A DNA stretch of 64,000 bases. It comes from Protonemura montana (taxonomy: Eukaryota; Arthropoda; Insecta; Plecoptera; Nemouridae). Below are positions 27,601 to 37,896 of the stretch, piece by piece. Both the position numbers and the translations under genes were made by a program. Where the stretch lies: the NCBI GenBank assembly GCA_947568835.1, contig OX387604.1, positions 20,179,076-20,243,075 on the forward strand, in the 5' to 3' direction. Under the pieces are notes generated by a model that made no database searches, was not told the DNA's origin, and worked only from the letters and a program-made list of their open reading frames with translations. The stretch's first letter is position 1, and every line of letters starts with the position of its first letter.

Positions 27601-27730
27601 TATTATATTGCAGTGTGTTACAGTGTTTGATGAAATACCTGGTAAAACTTCTGGATGTTTCAGACATAAGCTGATACCTCTGTTCATTGAGTCGAGGTAT
27701 TTGGAGGCTTTGGATGGCGAACATCAGTAA
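16251..27730 (+). CDS. SLC4A11: SLC4A11-like bicarbonate-transporter-family membrane transporter
   Basis: Plasma-membrane transporter of the SLC4 family, nearest in memory to SLC4A11, whose vertebrate members are linked to borate, H+/OH-, NH3 and water movement. Sixteen exons: 16251-16395, 16738-16778, 16869-17073, 17174-17261, 20368-20491, 21012-21233, 22608-22815, 23050-23163, 23270-23476, 23688-23892, 24559-24665, 24758-24923, 26212-26385, 27014-27209, 27295-27464 and 27664-27730, giving 812 residues (human about 890). Residues 1 to about 315 are the cytosolic domain ([27 protein letters not shown]). The membrane domain follows: [42 protein letters not shown], ending [13 protein letters not shown]. 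The start is supported by an in-frame TAG at 16215; a 5-codon uORF (16223-16240) lies just upstream. Intron 17074-17173 uses a GC donor. The gene converges on the minus-strand mucin-like gene. Confidence 0.94.
17618..17705. repeat. Imperfect hairpin in SLC4A11 intron
   Basis: The arm 17628-17648 (CCACACCGG...CCCTGTAC) is mirrored by 17675-17693 (GTACAGG...CCGGTGTGG), with weaker pairing extending outward over TGCA/TAGTG. The loop is about 26 bases. It lies in the 3.1-kb intron 17262-20367, within a chance-open stretch. Confidence 0.55.
18628..18676. repeat. Poly-G tract, 49 bases
   Basis: The longest G homopolymer in the window, on the coding strand of the SLC4A11 intron 17262-20367. Length is uncertain because such tracts are hard to sequence. 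A 15-base C tract (20312-20326) lies in the same intron only about 41 bases before the acceptor of the next exon. Confidence 0.75.
20312..20326. repeat. Poly-C tract next to acceptor
   Basis: Fifteen C residues on the coding strand, ending 41 bases before the acceptor at 20366-20367 of SLC4A11 exon 5. It may act as part of an extended pyrimidine tract (inference). Confidence 0.7.
21297..21608 (-). CDS. Candidate antisense terminal exon inside SLC4A11 intron
   Basis: On the minus strand an acceptor-like TTTTTATTTCAG is followed by a 104-codon stretch from GAT AAG AGA (DKRTLF...) to a TGA at 21299-21297. It is richer in GC than the flanking intron and has a protein-like mix of residues ([32 protein letters not shown]). 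Phase 0 is assumed. No upstream partner exon was found with confidence. I recognise no family. It could be the 3' exon of a nested gene on the opposite strand, a pseudogene piece, or a chance frame. Confidence 0.3.
   Translation of the reverse strand, partial: DKRTLFAISTNKRLSGNAAGYMSGKTILFRSEVTVTNHITIMVKVETSPRDYFQELRARRHDLQIYTQRVDTHCLFDDAATKPDIAIDIVFAATCLVFNRKSM
21899..22455 (-). mobile_element. 5S-headed SINE with a second inverted head
   Basis: Reading the minus strand from 22455 there is a 5S-rRNA-like head: GGTTCTCATTAGATCACCG, AAGTTAAGCAACACTG, then GGTATTGAATGGATGACC. These correspond to the 5S box A/IE/box C region. A body follows with a GTCCTTCGGAAGGGACGTT block and CCGGCACCGGG, then an (AAAT)n tail near 22021-22007. 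Directly beyond the tail, on the plus strand (21899-22005), sits a second copy of only the head, so the element ends in two about 107-base inverted 5S-like repeats. It occupies the SLC4A11 intron 21234-22607. The body block recalls the central domain shared by widespread invertebrate SINEs (from memory). Confidence 0.75.
24062..24490 (+). mobile_element. 5S-headed SINE
   Basis: Plus-strand copy of the same family in the SLC4A11 intron 23893-24558. The head reads GGAAACACCGGTACTCCGAG and then GAAGTTAAGCAACACTG and GATATTTGACGGGTGATC. The body carries GTCTTTCGGAAGGGACGTT, TGCCGGCACCGGG and TTTCCCCTCCTCCCTTCT. The copy finishes in a (TCAA)n tail at about 24465-24490. It is diverged from the 22455 copy but collinear along its length. 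The element ends about 70 bases before the next exon. Confidence 0.75.
25164..25176. repeat. Poly-G tract, 13 bases
   Basis: G run on the coding strand of SLC4A11 intron 24924-26211. Confidence 0.75.
25450..25910 (+). pseudogene. Decayed non-LTR retrotransposon 3' end
   Basis: Broken frames in the SLC4A11 intron 24924-26211 spell fragments typical of the C-terminal end of CR1/Jockey-type reverse transcriptase ORFs: ...[13 protein letters not shown] (about 25540-25590), followed in another frame from 25616 by [17 protein letters not shown]. Several stops and frame changes follow, so it is dead. No poly-A-like tail or target duplication could be fixed. The assignment rests on the LQNKAIR and LNWLS-E motifs remembered from LINE proteins. 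Confidence 0.6.
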
Positions 27731-28942
27731 AAATCGATTGGATATGGATGCCTATGGAAGAATAGGTCGGTGAGTTGAAGGCTGTCATCAACCCACTATC
27801 CAAGAGAGGCTATCCTATTTTCAGTCTCATTTCTATCTTTTGTCCTCTCTGGTAGCTCAAAAACACACACACTCTCTATATTTACCAAAATGTGGAAAAA
27901 TCCAAATTCCTTTTTTCTGTATTTCTGGAAAACCATGATTAGGATTGTATTAAGTTAATTTTGAAATTTCATCGTCAGACCACAAAATATCTCAGGCTCC
28001 AAAAATATTTTTGAGCTAAACATTTTCGCAAGGGGATGAAAACGCCTGCTCTCGGGAATCCTCCTACCCTAACCTCTAAAGAGGTAAGGGTTTGTCCTCG
28101 ATTTTGATTTACTAAAAGTGGCAACCCTATTGGAGACTGATAAAGGTAGAATATTTATTCCTATTGATATGTTTTAAAATATCTATGTGTTCTCGTAGAG
28201 GCTTCATCGGCCATTAGAAACCCTGTTTTAGAGATTAGTTAGAACCTATGATATTCAAATGTTGTGTGCGTGCTGTTTTTTTTTTTTAAATTCTAGTCAC
28301 ATTTGAATATTGTCGAAAAATTGGCAGTTAGTACTTAATACTGTAGCAGATATATTTTCTGTGAATTGGCACGTGCCATGAACAATTTTATCAAAATAAT
28401 GTAGATCAGTAATATAGATGTGTTAATGTAAAATCAGATCACTGCAGATGTTCACTTTTTGTAGATTTGTCGTGACCTCAATTCACATCTTGTATTGTTT
28501 TCTTTGATTATTCCTAATAACTCCATTGAAGTAAGTGTGAGGATTGTTTTTTTTGTGATTAACGACCCAAAATATCCTATGGTTTGCAAAAAGATTAAAA
28601 AACGCACAAAACTATTTAGACAAACAGCCTTTTGTTGAAGTTACAATGATAATCGATTTGAAGTAAATTATTTTTTGTCGTTGTGCAACTGTAGTATTTA
28701 TATATTTTTTTAAATTTCATTTGATCCAAAATGTAGATCATGGTGAGATTTTTCTGATAATTTAGGGAAAAATTAGAACAAAAATAATTTCGACCACATT
28801 TCATTTGCGTTTATTTAAGAAATTCGATTCCTACTTGCACGATTGTGGTTTGTCTGGCAATATGTCTGTTCTACCAGAGTTATCTACCCGTGAAGAACTC
28901 TGTGCCATATTTAGAAGATGGATACTGCTGGTAATAATCCAG

Positions 28943-29575
28943 GTATCAAACAATACTGAATAAACTGTACCGTAGTCTGTGTGACATATTTAGTTGGAGA
29001 ACATTCTTGGCAATCCATATCTCAAACAATACTGAATAAACTGTACCGTAGTCTGTGTAACATATTTAGTAGGAGAACATTCTTGGCAATCCATATCTCA
29101 AACAATACTGAATAAACTGTACCGTAGTCTGTGTGACATATTTAGTTGGAGAACATTCTTGGCAATCCATATCTCAAACAATACTGAATAAACTGTACCG
29201 TAGTCTGTGTGACATATTTAGTAGGAGAACATTCTTGGCAATTCATATCTCAAACAATACTGAATAAACTGTACCGTAGTCTGTGTGACATATTTAGTAG
29301 GAGAACATTCTTGGCAATCCATATCTCAAACAATACTGAATAAACTGTACCGTAGTCTGTGTGACATATTTAGTTGGAGAACATTCTTGGCAATCCATAT
29401 CTCAAACAATACTGAATAAACTGTACCGTAGTCTGTGTGACATATTTAGTTGGAGAACATTCTTGGCAATCCATATCTCAAACAATACTGAATAAACTGT
29501 ACCGTAGTCTGTGTAACATATTTAGTAGGAGAACATTCTTGGCCATCCATGTATCAAACATTACTTAATAAACTG
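28943..29575 (+). repeat. 76-bp tandem array carrying AATAAA
   Basis: Eight nearly identical 76-base units, counted by the spacing of TCAAACAATACTG (starts near 28943, 29019, 29095 and so on), plus a degenerate ninth. A decayed half unit precedes the array (about 28890-28940) and another follows it. Variation is mostly gtgTGAC/gtgTAAC, TTGG/TAGG and AATCC/AATTC. Each good unit contains AATAAA and, some 15 bases later, GTCTGTGTG, i.e. a poly(A) hexamer followed by a GT-rich element on the SLC4A11 sense strand. There are no unique spacers, so this is not a CRISPR. Confidence 0.93.
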
Positions 29576-29607
29576 TTCCATAAAGTGTGTGCATATTTCC
29601 AGCAGTT

Positions 29608-29613
29608 TTTATT
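29608..29613 (-). promoter_or_regulatory. Possible poly(A) signal of mucin-like gene
   Basis: AATAAA on the minus strand about 515 bases beyond the stop at 30128, before the tandem array is reached. Confidence 0.35.
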
Positions 29614-30127
29614 GGTGAAAAATAGGATCTCCCAGTTATGTAGATATTATGACGGTTATCTCAATTAAAACAAGTGTAAAAAGCATCTTATTTTAAAATG
29701 TCAAATTTAATGTATTAGTTGGCTGGTATAAACGCGTGCATACAATGCATGTGGTCCCCTTCCCCCGCGTCTACCCAATCACAACATTTTAAATTGCTAA
29801 TAATTTTGTAACATTCTAATGGATGTTTTACCGGTTATTTCCTTTTACATCCAAAGTTGAGCAGGCTTCGCTTTCGTCATTGAAAACCCAGCGATGTGAT
29901 TTTTGAATACACCCAAGGATCCAATCCTGAAATCGTCAAAAAATTTAATAGAGAACTTCGAAGTCTTCAACAAAAAAGTTCCAGCCGAAAAATAACCGTA
30001 CAAAATGTTTAAGATAACGATTAATTTTGTGACAGAGCCTATCCACATAAGTAAGGAATCTCCTAACATATAAAAAATCGGAGGCCAGTTACTGAGAATC
30101 TGAGAATCAAAATTGAAAAACTGAGAA

Positions 30128-32744
30128 TCAAAATGGCGTTTCAGAACGCTCATCTTTCTTTGGCCCTTGGATCTCCACCATGGCCGTTTTCTCTACTTTG
30201 TCATCGTTGGTTTCATCTCCCCGTTGGGAGTGGCTGGCCATCCAGTGTTCTCGGTCCAGTTCCTCTTCCTTACATTGCTGATCAGAGGCGAGGTCCCTTC
30301 CGCCGATAGTACCATCCCCCGGGGAACGCACCAACACTGCCGCCGGATGCTGCAAGGATCGAAACTACATTAAATTGACACTCCAAGTTGTCTCCCTCGC
30401 ACTCCACTTCCAGACAAGAGACAGTGCCCACCTCAAAGATGTAAGGTGTCCACGAATAACTAATTGATTAATTTTGTAACAACGGGCCTTGTGGCTCTGG
30501 TCGAATGGGATCGATTTATGATTGCACGTAAATGATAGAACATGTAGCATAGAATATAGAATCATAGAACATAGACCATAAAACATAGAATATGTAAATG
30601 TATATGATATGTATATGATAGATAATGATGGCGATAGATTTCATGTAAATTTGGGGAAACTAATCATAGAACATTTTCGTATGCTGTCCGCAAAGAATTT
30701 TTGTAGAGTACGGACCTCATTACGTAGAAAGAGTATCAGTTACAGTAAGTTTTACCAAAGTCTTCCTACACATTTCAGAAAATGTAGACAAATGACAGTG
30801 TTTCTATAGATGAAAAGACATTCGAAATACGAATATTTTGTTCGAATGCCTATATACGTACAACTACGATTACTACTGTATTGTTTAGCATACTCCATAG
30901 GGCAGTCTTCTTATCGCCGAAAGATCGATAAATGTCGAGCGTCTTGTTCTACATTGCAACGTGATGGCGACAATCGCCGCCAGCAGAGAGCACGTGGACA
31001 GGACCAACATCCCGAGGACCAGCATCTTCACCTCATTCTCGTCCAAATTTCCCAGCACCTTGCCGCTACTGGGTTGCAGGGCTTCGAACGGGAATCCTAT
31101 CTTCATGTAAGATACATTGAGGTGCAGCTGGAAATTTAAAATGTGACATTTAAATGACACATCATATTTATATTTGTATGGCAATGCACTGTACTTCTAG
31201 GTCTTTGGTTACCTGCGCTTCTAGTTCATTCCATTCCGCTTTAACACAGTCGAGAACGTCTTCTGCGCGAAGGTAATCTTCGCTGGAGTCACTGAATGGG
31301 TTTTTAACCAGAAAGCTGACTACAATTGAACTTGCGGTTTGAAAAGGAGACGGTGATACATACAAAATGTTATTCCGTGCTTTCGGAAATCTTACTGTCT
31401 CATTATTCTGTGAAACAAAGAAAGAAAATAATAAAGATCTACAACTCTAGATATTTTTTTGAGTAAAGGTTTGACCACTTACCAGCTTGTTCCAAGCAAT
31501 TGCAAGTCTTGAGGCAAAAAAGGATTTGAATTTTCCCTCATAATTTTGAAACCATTCCACGATCTCTACCGATGGAGTAAATGCTAAAGTAGCAACATAT
31601 CCAGTCTGTTCACTTGGACTGAGGTCCAATAACTTCCGATAAGCGAATGAAACATCTTCATTCTCCTCATCAACGTGTGTGTTATTTGACCTTGATTGAA
31701 TTGATTCACTTCTGCATTGATTGAGATTTCGTTCGTTGGTATCCCTCTTAGATGCACACCCACATGAATTCGACATGGAAACACAGAGCATGCCAAACGC
31801 GCAGTCTTCAGCAGTCTTGCACAAAATTTTTATCTGATTTCCAGAAGTTGATTGAATATCCGATTCTTTTACTGCTAGCGTTGTTGATTCTGGACTTCTG
31901 GGATTATTTTCTGGGTCGAATTCTATCAATGTACGATCCAAACCCCTTGTGGTCTGGCCATACAAATTAGTTACTTTTGAATCGATCGACAGTTTCTGAG
32001 ACCCAATTTCCGTTGGTGACAGTTGCTCTGTAAATTTAGTGTCACGATTTTCTAGGTTTTGAGATGTTTTCTGTATTCCTGCAGTTACCGTATCAGTCGC
32101 ATCTTCTTCGCAACCTCTAGTTCTTACTTCCGGAGGAAACGTTTGGCTTTCGGGCACAAGAAATGTGCTCCTTTCCTCGACTTGCTCAGATGTGGACAAA
32201 CTAGCACTCGTTGAGAAACCAGTAATTTCAGTGGGGTTTGTAAAAGCGATGGTTTCTTCCGAAATGAGTTGCTTTTCGGTGGTAAGATCGGTGGTCAAAT
32301 CGGTGGTAATATCGATGTTAATATTGGTAGTACTTATTTCTGTAACGACTTCTGTGGTTGTTTCAGCAATGAATTTAGACTCGGTGCTGAAATGTTCATT
32401 GGCTTCTGTTGGTGACATCGTCGTGTGGAAATTGATTTCTTCAGAGAGGCCACTTGTTACCACTGGAAAATATCAATGAGCTTCTATTGATAACACACCC
32501 AGGGATTTTTTCAACTAAATCGTACTTTCAGTTAAGATTTTCAAAAAAATTCTTCAACTTTTTTCACAACTACCAAATATATCAGAAAAAAAAACAATAA
32601 CATCAAATCATTGCCATGCAACAAGAACCTTGAAATGAAGACTATTTTAATTTTAAATCTAGTAATAAAAAAGCAACAAACGAGCTGTAACTGATACTCA
32701 CTATTAAATTGAAAGTAGACAAACATCACCAAGAAACATCTCAT
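30128..32744 (-). CDS. Mucin-like type I membrane protein with SEA-like domain
   Basis: Five exons on the minus strand: 32744-32702, 32462-31483, 31407-31213, 31127-30894 and 30349-30128, joining in frame to 557 residues. MRCFLVMFVYFQF is a signal peptide. A Thr/Ser-rich segment (residues about 15-220, with repeated ITTDLTTDLTTE) suggests O-glycosylation. An EB-like cysteine knot follows (DCAFGMLC...CGC, about 225-250), then a SEA-like domain (about 300-440) with SSIVVSF at the position of the SEA GSVVV autocleavage motif. One helix lies at about 441-463 (MLVLGMLVLSTCSLLAAIV), then a basic, charged tail. The donor of exon 4 (GTATGC) is weak; without it the protein would stop at 30885. An upstream in-frame ATG at 32816 exists but would bury the signal peptide. 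Family membership beyond these modules is unknown. Confidence 0.75.
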
Positions 32745-34059
32745 CGTGGGCAGCTGTCTTTCAACTTCTTTCCTTGAGATCCCTCTAGCACTTCTCACAA
32801 CACAGCACGCGCACATAGGTGCTCAGAACACGCCGGCTTCTCTGAGTATGTTTCCACTTAAGACCGACCAGTCGAACAGTCTTCGAATGCAATTTTAGTG
32901 TCGACGCATGCTTCGGAAACCGTTGGAACAGTCTTTTGTTTCAAACGATTGGTTACAGACAGTTTCGAATCGTTGATTTCAGTTACTGATTTTTTATTTA
33001 TTGCAACGCTAGTTACAACATTTCAAAGGAGATCTTCTTTACAGTGAAATAAATGTGTAGATATGTTATTCTCTGATTGAGTTGCTTCCTATAGTTTGCG
33101 TGTCAATGACGATCCTCACAGATATGCAGTAATTATTCTGGTGCATGGCGACCGCCCCTCTCAGCAGCGTATCGGGTGTCTGCTATTACTCTGCCGAATA
33201 ATCAGGAGCAGCCAGAGTTTTTACCAGACTACAGTCGCAACCAGGCTTGTGCTCTCTAATTGATCACTCATTCTCACGTATCATTAAACCATCACACTTT
33301 TATTGATTCATTTCATTTGTTCTCCTAAAAGCATTCACTTTACACCGCCTAAAAAATTTATTTGTTTACGTAAGTTTACTACCTCTTCTATCACGCGCAT
33401 TATTGTTCAGGCTGCAAGGAGCTACTTGTTTACTCAACAGAACCATTGCCCCCTATTCACAATTCTTGAATGTGTCTTTGAAGGCAAGAAGATTGTCGGT
33501 CCAGAATGTTTATGAGTTATAACTTTTCGCATGACTTGAAGCAAGCTACGAATTCAACCACGTTCAACACCTAAAGCGTCAAGTAATTTGTTTTCGTGAC
33601 CATTCTTTGTTTCACATGTGTGACAGTCGAGCTGTCGAGGTGGCTTTCAGGGAAACCTATACCAACTTTCAAATGCAAATCTCCACCAGAACATTAGTTA
33701 AATAACTCCCGGTGATTTACAGTTACATTTAAATATACGCCGGTAAGCTTGGCTTAGCAGCAGCGCAGCAACTGGGCACCCATTTTTGGTCGCCCCCCTT
33801 AATGATGGCCAGCCCTGACAGCGAGTGAGAGGGTGGGTTCGGCGCTTGCGTCCAAGCGACATCGTGGAAAGGACCGACGCCGACGCCGACGCCGACGCCA
33901 AGCACAGCATCCCGACATCTCATCACATCACAACTGAACCATGTTTTCAACTAGCTAAATACTAGGGATATTCATCTCAATGCCATTCGTTCTTGCTGTC
34001 ACTATGGTGGGATAAGCCATTAGATGGTGCTTCGGTGAGTGGGGTTTTCTTTGTTTTCC
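32745..34059. other. Divergent intergenic region
   Basis: The 5' ends of the mucin-like gene (-) and the Shisa-like gene (+) face away from each other across about 1.3 kb, so regulatory DNA may be shared. It contains a GC-rich island-like stretch (about 33740-33920) with a short CGACGC hexamer repeat (33872-33900), a candidate 5' UTR or promoter. No TATA box was convincing. Confidence 0.45.
33872..33900. repeat. Short CGACGC hexamer repeat
   Basis: About four tandem CCGACG units inside a GC-rich patch that stands out from its AT-rich surroundings upstream of the Shisa-like gene. Confidence 0.75.
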
Positions 34060-37000
34060 ATGTTTTTTCTGGTATGTATTGTTATTGTTGTAGATATTTT
34101 CGTACCTACAGCGTTCACATGTGAAGGGTGAGGTAGGTTGCCACTCCCTCCTGCCAACATACCCCATGTATATGCCGATATGCGGATGCAGCTTATGTAA
34201 AATAAAATAATTTTATTATTTGTGAGCATGGAAATGTAGTTTGTGTTAAATGTGTAACGGTCGTATGTAGACCATGAGTATTACAAAAACAGGTTTATTT
34301 TACGTCAGTGCTAAAAACGGTTAAGAGATTGCAATTTTATTTGACTATGTAGCATATATTTTTTAGTCTGTGAAGGAACGCTAATTAAATTAGATGCAAT
34401 ACGACACACTATATTCTACTATACACGTTCGAGTTTAGTATTTGGGATAACATGTGATGAAAATAAAACATTGCCCTATAAACCCAATGTTTTCAAAGCT
34501 TGGCTGTCAGGTGTATAGAAACAACGGCAGCTCGCGTGACTTCTCGGCCCTCACCCTCGGATGATTTAGCAAAAACATTTTGTTTTCTTAAACCCGCTCA
34601 GCTGTGCACAAAGTGATTAATTTTACAAATCGTTTTTTCACATGCCACGAGAATTGACCTCACAAACGCAGGTATGCCCAGTAATGTATGTCGTGATGAT
34701 GTTCCGTTATTTATTGCAGATCAAATCCGAAAGGATGCGTGGAGTTGGTTTGCAGTTGTCATAGGGTAACAACGTCAGTACGGCAGGAAAATGACAGAAG
34801 ATATACCCGTAGATGAAGATCAAGAAAGTGAGTAGTAAGATTAGGAAAGAAAAGCGCTTTGGAGCACAAATCAAGGAGGAAATTTCGCACATGAGGTGTA
34901 AACGACTTTTCTAATTGTATTTTAATGTAAACATTTTCAGTTCTTGGCAGCGAATTCTGTTCGGGCTACACGGACGTCCTTGGGAAGTGGAACAGTGGAT
35001 TCTACTGCCCTAGCGGGGATTCAACAGAAGCACTTTTTTGCTGTGGCACATCTACTTACAAGTACTGTTGCACTCGCCGCGAGCAAGGAGCCCCTAGAGA
35101 ATACATTGCGAGGTGAGAATAGCTCAGCTGTCTTTAAAACAAGAAGACCGAAATAACGCCGAAATTGAAACGAGAACATAAGTTGGTTGGTGTTTCCTTG
35201 CAACCCGCTAGGGAACGATGTTTTATTTAATCCTTGTTATGGTTTTGGATATCGGGGTGTATTCTGTGATGTTATATTGAATTGTAAACTATAAACATGC
35301 GTTATAAACAAACGTTATTAACATTATAAATTAGAAAATAATTTCTTATTTTTACTATATAGCTGCTGTTTCGTCGTCAGCAGTTTTAATCACTTTTTAA
35401 TTGATTATATTTGAAAGATAATTTGAATTTAACAGGTAGAATTGGGTGCGGGATAATATATTCGGGCGGAAGCCCTTTCTGATGATCAATTGAGATTGAT
35501 GGGAAGAGAGACTTGAGAATTCACTTTTAAACATTCGTGAGAGCACAAAGGAATTTTTTGAACAATTTATTAGCAGTTGATAGGAACCATTGCAAATGTT
35601 CCATTGATGTAATTATAAACAATGTAGTCCAGATGAACATTTTTATCGAGTGGTGCCCTGGAATGCATCAGCAGCCTTTGAATGTTTGCTTATTATTATT
35701 CGTTAGTAAAGAAAGTGTGTGAGTGGATATTTTTATTGATAATTTTAGCAGTGTTTGCAGTGGAGGGAGAATGGAATAAGAATAGAGGGGTTTGTTGTTT
35801 ATGGCCATATATTATAATTTTGCATTTTTAAGAAATTTCAGTTTAAATTGTAATCTATAAATATTCCAGGAAGTTTTGGCAATATTTTTGGATTTCCAAA
35901 CTACTGTAATTTTGCAATCTTTTTTTAGTTAAGTGTTTGTGCTTAAAACGGTTGAATATCGGAAAAAATATTTAATATCACAATGCCATGACAAAATACG
36001 TGATTGCCTGGTGACGGCCAAAATGAAAATAAATTACATTTCCTGGAACAACGCATACAAATGTGTGTAAATTTAATTCGATCTAAATTACAGATAATCA
36101 CATGAAAACCCTTTGGACCATTTAGCCTCGTGCAATTTTTTGACAGACTAAGCATTCAAATGTAATGTCCCTTACAATTGGTGTGGAGTGAATTTTACCT
36201 CATCTCATCTTACCCCATCTTTGTTCCAGCCTGCCGTTATTGGTCGGCGTTATCTTTGTGGTGGTCGCTGCCATCGGCATAGTCACAATACTGATCTTGG
36301 CGGCATTCTGCGTATGCTCCTGCTGCTCCCTTTACAAGAAGCGACAACCCAGGATCGAAGCAGGTCCTCTCTACAGACTTCAATGCTCGTCCACAGCCAG
36401 CGGAGTCGCCAACATGTACTCGTTTTCGACGCAGAATAGCATGGCTACCACTCCTATTGACAGCGAGCTCACTCGAAACCATTTGCTAGTGGAGTTGGAA
36501 GCCTGTAACGGCGGAATGAGTCCAGGGAATAGGAATAATGGACGAACTACTATGAGTAGAGGAAATACATTTTCCAGTGATACTCCTCCACTTCATGTTA
36601 AACAGAAAAGTAAGCTGATTTATTGAAAACCATTTTTTTGAGCTGAATTGATTATTGACACACGTTGTCAGACCAAATCGGAATTACCTATGAAAAGCAT
36701 GTGGAAAGCTAATTTAATTAGAAGCTCTAATTGTAAATGACGATGCTAGTTTTCGCTGACTGGCCGTGTGATTGGTTTTTCCTGACATTTTCTTCTGCTA
36801 CAGGTGTGGGGTTCGAGCCTGGTTGCGGAGGAGATGAAGACGATGATCTTCCTGTAGACACCAGATGTCGGCAACCTTTTTCAGTCCAGGGTCAGCATTT
36901 ACTTCAAGAAACAATCTCGACTCCTTTGTAAGTAGCCAACTTTCTTGTTCAATTGGGCTCTAATGCGCTTGGAAAATGATGTATCGATTACTCTTCTATG

Positions 37001-37170
37001 CGGTCAAATGGCTGACACTTGGTTCGATTATTTTCAGGAGTGAGGGTGTTATGCAGATGTCATCGTCTCGCCAAAGTTACAGTGCCCAGGGGCCGTCGCG
37101 AGCCCCCCCTACCCCTGAAAACCCGAGACCCCTCGCCGATGATAGTCTATACCGGTCGACGAAATTCTAG
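34060..37170 (+). CDS. Shisa-family type I membrane protein
   Basis: Shisa proteins are single-pass adaptors; in vertebrates they act in the ER on Wnt/FGF receptors or at synapses on AMPA receptors. Five exons: 34060-34127, 34951-35112, 36230-36609, 36804-36927 and 37038-37170, 288 residues in frame. MFFLVCIVIVVDIFVPTAFT is the signal peptide, with an in-frame TGA at 34036 upstream. The Shisa cysteine domain follows (EFCSGYTDVLGKW, FYCPSGD, LFCCG, YKYCC). A helix sits at about residues 79-105 (LLVGVIFVVVAAIGIVTI) with the usual CVCSCC juxtamembrane cysteines. A long tail ends in a proline-rich segment (RAPPTPENPRP). An alternative first exon (34791-34827, no signal peptide) also fits in phase through an acceptor 10 bases upstream. 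The family call is firm; the subgroup and the first exon are less so. Confidence 0.85.
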
Positions 37171-37896
37171 GCCATTAAAACCGCCCGATTTAATCGTACA
37201 CGAAAGCGTTTAGTTATTCCTTCCAGTAAGTACGAAATAATTACTTTGCTGAAATTGCCCGTCCAGTAATGTTCTCCTCATAAATTTGCATGCTTGTTAC
37301 CTACCTCTGTACTGAACACGCGACGCGGTTGTCATCCGGAAGCGAACATTTGCCAAGCAAATATAAACGTTTCAATATCATAATAATTATTATATTGAGA
37401 TGAAAATGCAAATGCAATTTGCAATTTGCGAGCATTTCATCATACTCATAAGTGTCTGTAAATACGATGTGTGATTTATAAAAATACATTTTGTATGTTG
37501 CAATACTGTAAAGGTATATAAAAATATTTACTAACGTGAATACAACCATTTACACTTGTCGATTGAATTCACATTATTATATTATGAAAGTATTCTATTA
37601 TTACGTTTATTAAAATGTAACGAATGTGAACAAGAATCTTTGTAAGCAATGCCAACGTATTTTCACTATTTTATGATACGAACAGCGACAGCAGCAGTCG
37701 CAGTATTATTGGTGTGCGTGATTTGGTCTACATTTTGCGGTCAATAGTACAAACTTTTTCAAGCAAGGCACAGATAAAGCGAGTAAGTGCATTATTCATT
37801 ATTGATTAATAATTACGCATTTTATTTTTGCCGAAATAACGACGGCTGGCACGAAAGCATGCTTTTTGTTGGACGAATTCTTTTCACCACGTGGCC
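37171..37896. other. 3' UTRs of convergent Shisa-like and EB-module genes
   Basis: The two stops face each other across 0.7 kb. ATTAAA at 37609-37614 may serve the plus-strand gene; AATAAA on the minus strand at 37826-37821 lies 71 bases past the EB-module stop. Nothing else was seen. Confidence 0.6.
37821..37826 (-). promoter_or_regulatory. Poly(A) signal of EB-module gene
   Basis: AATAAA on the minus strand 71 bases after the stop codon at 37897. Confidence 0.5.

Larger units (their letters stand above)
27731..30127. other. Convergent intergenic gap
   Basis: About 2.4 kb between the stops of SLC4A11 (+) and the mucin-like gene (-). It contains 3' UTR sequence, the 76-bp tandem array (28943-29575) and, on the minus strand, an AATAAA at 29613-29608 that could end the mucin-like transcript. 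No protein-coding signal was seen. Confidence 0.7.

Noticed and set aside
28943..29575. Regularly spaced repeats that might look like a CRISPR array
   Set aside because: The units abut without unique spacers, are 76 bases long and lie in a eukaryotic gene landscape; it is a plain tandem repeat.
34707..34892. Minus-strand frame with a hydrophobic stretch (RFSFLILLLTFLIFIYGYIF)
   Set aside because: It overlaps the Shisa-like gene's alternative first exon on the other strand, has no partner exon, and such stretches are common in AT-rich DNA.
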